From assembly GCA_937876055.1 (NCBI GenBank), contig CALEIW010000223.1, positions 1 through 7,406 of the forward strand: a DNA stretch of 7,406 nucleotides. Reading direction: 5' to 3'. Below the pieces are notes generated by a model, which did not search any database, was not told where the DNA came from, and worked only from the letters and a program-made list of their open reading frames with translations. A program made the position numbers and the translations under genes. The stretch comes from an uncultured euryarchaeote (lineage in GTDB: Archaea; Thermoplasmatota; Poseidoniia; Poseidoniales; Thalassarchaeaceae). Shown here piece by piece: positions 6,836-7,406 of the stretch (position 1 is the first letter of the stretch; each line of letters opens with the position of its first letter).

Positions 6836-7406
6836 TTATGGAGTTACTCGACGGCTATCTCGAGGGAATGGAATGACTTCACGGATGTGATCAGCGCCTG
6901 TCAGCCAAGCGCATACACGGTCGACTCCAAGTCCGAATCCACCGTGTGGAACTCCTCCATAACGACGAATGTCGATGTAGAATTCATACGCCTCTCTGTC
7001 GGTGCCCTCTTCATCGATTCTATCAAGAATCTCTGGCTCGGACCAAGTTCGCTCCCCTCCGCCAATAATTTCCCCATATCCTTCTGGTGCCAATAAATCA
7101 TGACACAGGACATATTTGGGGTCCTCGGGATCAGGGCGATGATAGAATGGCTTGGCGATTCTAGGGTAATGAGTGAGGAAGTGAGGGACTTCGAAATCTT
7201 CAGTCAAGACCTTTTCCTTAGAGTAGTCTAGATCTTGTCCCCATTCAATATCCACTCCCATTCCTTGAAGCGTTTCAACAGCTTCGTCGTAACGCATTCT
7301 TGGGTACGGATTGTCTGCATATCTGGAAATTAAATCCAAATCTCTACCAATGTTTGCCAAATCATCTGAATGCTCATCTAACAATGTACGTGCTATGTTA
7401 CGAACC
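6836..7406 (-). CDS. asnS: Asparaginyl-tRNA synthetase, C-terminal part (5' end beyond right edge)
   Basis: This is the class II synthetase that joins asparagine to tRNA-Asn using ATP. The window holds the last 189 codons and the TAA stop; the frame is open to the right edge (VRNIARTLLDEHSDD at its start). The leucine codon TTG at 7384 is internal and not a real start. The visible part belongs to the catalytic core: VPHFLTHYPRIAKPFY, then GEIIGGGER, then RRYGGVPHGGFGLGVDR leading into motif 3, whose Arg is residue 163 of this fragment, and finally HIREVIPFPRDSRRVTP at the C-terminus. IIGGGER, VPHGGFGLG and the IPFPR ending fit AsnRS. AspRS usually has SGAQR, PPHGG and a different residue pair before FPR. 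AsnRS and AspRS are close relatives, and the diagnostic motif 2 and anticodon-binding domain are outside the window. The neighbouring acyl-CoA dehydrogenase is unrelated in function. Confidence 0.87.
   Translation of the reverse strand, partial: VRNIARTLLDEHSDDLANIGRDLDLISRYADNPYPRMRYDEAVETLQGMGVDIEWGQDLDYSKEKVLTEDFEVPHFLTHYPRIAKPFYHRPDPEDPKYVLCHDLLAPEGYGEIIGGGERTWSEPEILDRIDEEGTDREAYEFYIDIRRYGGVPHGGFGLGVDRVCAWLTGADHIREVIPFPRDSRRVTP

Noticed and set aside
6836..7406. Aspartyl-tRNA synthetase
   Set aside because: IIGGGER, VPHGGFGLG and the IPFPR ending fit AsnRS better. The FPRDSRRVTP end is somewhat AspRS-like, so the confidence is not maximal.
1..7406. CRISPR array, insertion sequence or defence system
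   Set aside because: No regularly spaced repeats, terminal inverted repeats, transposase or nuclease motifs were seen on either strand.

Overview
The window looks like a stretch of archaeal chromosome. The likeliest source is a planktonic marine Thermoplasmatota/Poseidoniales (Marine Group II) type genome. That placement is an inference. It rests on a tRNA-Gln with the archaeal A1-U72 pair and an encoded CCA, an asparaginyl-tRNA synthetase C-terminus of archaeal style, and a very large, acidic, secreted, calcium-loop-rich subtilase. No ribosomal RNA or other firm taxonomic marker is present.

Layout, left to right. Bases 1-5381 (minus strand) are one uninterrupted reading frame of at least 1793 codons that runs off the left edge. 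I translated it by hand throughout and found no stop. It encodes a secreted S8 (subtilisin-like) protease with signal peptide, I9-like propeptide and a complete Asp193/His395/Asn500/Ser582 catalytic set. A 200-residue insert with three calcium-loop motifs separates Asp from His. A C-terminal region of more than 1100 residues is built from PPC-like beta domains and then Ig-like domains. The short plus-strand ORFs over this region are shadows. An 87-bp divergent spacer follows (5382-5468), holding one AT-rich element and a perfect inverted repeat. Then comes tRNA-Gln(TTG) at 5469-5544 on the plus strand, with a hairpin plus T6 terminator whose distal part lies inside the 3' end of the next gene.

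Bases 5559-6770 (minus) encode a complete acyl-CoA dehydrogenase of isovaleryl-CoA-dehydrogenase type. A 65-bp gap (6771-6835) with a perfect 17-nt hairpin separates it from the 3' part of asnS (6836 to the right edge, minus).

Taken together, the genes fit a heterotroph that cuts extracellular protein and oxidises acyl-CoA or branched-chain amino-acid derived intermediates. That link is suggestive only: the protease is cut off from the other two genes by an opposing tRNA gene and probably has its own promoter. I see no CRISPR array, insertion sequence, integrase or phage gene, and no evident novel multi-gene system. The points of most interest are the protease architecture, its AT-rich tail, and the compact tRNA/ACAD convergence.
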